42,724 bases of DNA from Acidimicrobiia bacterium (GTDB lineage: Bacteria > Acidobacteriota > Vicinamibacteria > Vicinamibacterales > UBA2999): contig VFYY01000014.1 of assembly GCA_016871375.1 (NCBI GenBank), forward strand, positions 1 to 42,724, read 5' to 3'. Each line of letters begins with the position of its first letter. Position 1 is the stretch's first letter. Below are positions 41,778 to 42,724 of the stretch, one piece after another. The position numbers and the translations under genes are program-made. Under the pieces are notes generated by a model that was given only the letters and a program-made list of their open reading frames with translations, did not search any database and was not told where the DNA came from.

Positions 41778-42581
41778 TCATCGTTGCTGGACGTTGTTGA
41801 ACCGCCGCCCTTTGACGGCATGGGCCCGCGCAACGCAGGTCACGCGACCTTCCGCGGATATCGCCAGGCGCGCACGCAGGCGCGCCTGGAGCACCGCCGC
41901 GTCGCCCGGCGGCAACGCCTGGAGTTGGCCGCCGACGCTCGGCCCCTTGAGGACGGTCGTCCAGTAGTCATCGAAGCCGGGAAAAGTCCGTTGCACCGTC
42001 ATCACGCGTGTGTCGACACCTTCCAGGCCCGCACGCTGCCACAGCTCCCGCATGACGTCGAGCCGGGAGGCCTCGCGGCTCGGCGGCAGCGGCACCGGCA
42101 TGCCGAGCGCCCGCATCTCGTCCTGCAGCGCCTGATAGGGAAACCCGCCGCCGTCCATGTCCCAGGCGTAGGCGGCGGCGATGCCGCCAGGACGGATCAC
42201 GCGCGCCATCTCCGCCACGCCCCTGGCCGGATCAGGCACAAAGAAGATCACGAGCGGCATGACGGCGACATCGACGGCGTCGTCCGCGAATGGCAACGCC
42301 ATCGCATCCGCCCGTCGAAACGCCGCCGCTCGTCCTTCCAGGCGGAGGCGGGCAAACGCCAGCTGTTCATCCGACGGATCCATCCCGTCCACGAACGCCG
42401 GCGCGCATCGATCGAGGACCAGTTCGGTGAAAGCCCCGTTGCCGCAGCCGATATCGAGCCAGCGCAGGCCTGCTGCCGGCGCGAGCCACTCGAGAAAGGC
42501 CTCGCCCACCAGCTGACTCCACTTCCCCATGTACTGTTCGTAGCCGAGACCATCGTCGAACCGGATTTGCGCGTGTGTCAT
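41778..42581 (-). CDS. class I SAM-dependent methyltransferase (Methyltransf_11 type)
   Basis: A 267-residue enzyme. Motif I LRWLDIGCGNGAFTE lies near residues 39-53, GMDPSDEQLAFARLRL follows as the strand-2 acidic region, then ADAMALPFADDAVDVAVMPL as motif IV and VIRPGGIAAAYAWDMDGG. These match small-molecule methyltransferases of the UbiE/CAMT type, but the substrate is not readable. No ribosome binding site was checked beyond the ATG at 42579-42581. The neighbours are a doubtful gene on one side and a transposase on the other. Confidence 0.88.
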   Translation of the reverse strand: MTHAQIRFDDGLGYEQYMGKWSQLVGEAFLEWLAPAAGLRWLDIGCGNGAFTELVLDRCAPAFVDGMDPSDEQLAFARLRLEGRAAAFRRADAMALPFADDAVDVAVMPLVIFFVPDPARGVAEMARVIRPGGIAAAYAWDMDGGGFPYQALQDEMRALGMPVPLPPSREASRLDVMRELWQRAGLEGVDTRVMTVQRTFPGFDDYWTTVLKGPSVGGQLQALPPGDAAVLQARLRARLAISAEGRVTCVARAHAVKGRRFNNVQQR

Positions 42582-42656
42582 GTGTGTCTTATGTACCCTA
42601 GTACCCCGGAAACGAAATAGCTGGAAATAGAACGCGCATTGTGATCTAAAAGGGGC

Positions 42657-42724
42657 ATGCCAAAGACTGGACGCCCCAAGAAAGCCTTGGTCCTGACCGA
42701 TGACGAGCGGAACGCGTTGGTCCG
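42657..42724 (+). CDS. N-terminus of an IS630-type transposase (partial, cut by window edge)
   Basis: Only 22 codons are seen: MPKTGRPKKALVLTDDERNA followed by LV. This is the opening of IS630-family transposases (usually GRPK..L.L...ER..L), the first part of the helix-turn-helix domain. AAAAGGGG at 42648-42655 serves as ribosome binding site. The rest lies beyond the window. The terminal inverted repeat of the element should lie just upstream but cannot be recognised without the other end. Confidence 0.65.
   Translation, partial: MPKTGRPKKALVLTDDERNALV

Noticed and set aside
42582-42656. Terminal inverted repeat of the IS630-like element
   Set aside because: The right end is outside the window, so no pairing could be shown.

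Overview
The window is GC-rich, densely coded DNA from a free-living bacterium, most likely an Acidobacteriota of the Vicinamibacteria type. This is inferred from two very large carboxypeptidase-regulatory-domain TonB-dependent receptors, PQQ beta-propeller proteins, DUF6152 proteins, a PadR regulator, and many secreted proteins of poorly described families. No rRNA, tRNA or CRISPR array was seen. Both ends cut genes: a secreted protein on the left and an IS630-like transposase on the right.

Layout. 1-3649: a DGPF/YCII protein divergent from an ECF42-type sigma factor, which overlaps a nitrilase and a PanE-like reductase. 3652-5544: a secreted protein plus a DUF6152 protein, closed by a hairpin terminator. 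5559-6776: a PilT-like ATPase. 7027-8906 (minus): a membrane protein and a small anchored protein. 8948-10471: a zinc-finger/DUF5655-like protein, a methyltransferase and a decayed TetR gene. 10498-11801: a second DUF6152 protein with a secreted partner. 11866-18112 (minus): a six-gene operon with a broken MetE-like gene first, then a ring-cleaving-dioxygenase-like protein, two secreted proteins, an MBL protein with an eroded metal site and a 5'-nucleotidase. Divergent from it are a GntR/FCD regulator and a PQQ alcohol dehydrogenase (18246-20770). 20917-24764: DoxX divergent from TonB receptor 1. 24876-27865: gene remnants, a paralogue of the 3705 protein, and a methyltransferase-like protein with a leader. 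27947-32379: TonB receptor 2 convergent with an MFS transporter. 32417-35567: a pseudouridine synthase and a PadR / PQQ-propeller / small membrane protein operon. 35884-39182 (minus): a beta-lactamase-fold protein without its SxxK motif, a 54-residue membrane protein and a DUF6010 fusion. 39308-42581: an AraC regulator, an FAD monooxygenase, a hypothetical gene and a methyltransferase.

How it fits together. Two patterns stand out. First, five secreted proteins (genes starting at 3705, 10953, 14000, 15971 and 26340) seem to belong to one superfamily with shared landmarks: a Cys-x-Pro-like motif, then DGR-x-H, then W-x-G-D-T-L-V, then D-P. Two of them are paired with DUF6152 proteins whose predicted mature N-terminus is His-His, and both pairs carry the same small hairpin between the genes. 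Second, a palindromic element occurs four times, each time between convergent genes or gene remnants. In the cleanest copy it runs exactly from the TAG stop of one gene to the TAG stop of the other, so it looks like a mobile two-way terminator. The operon at 11866-18112 has a clear sigma70-type promoter and two matching palindromes that are good candidate operators for the divergent GntR regulator.
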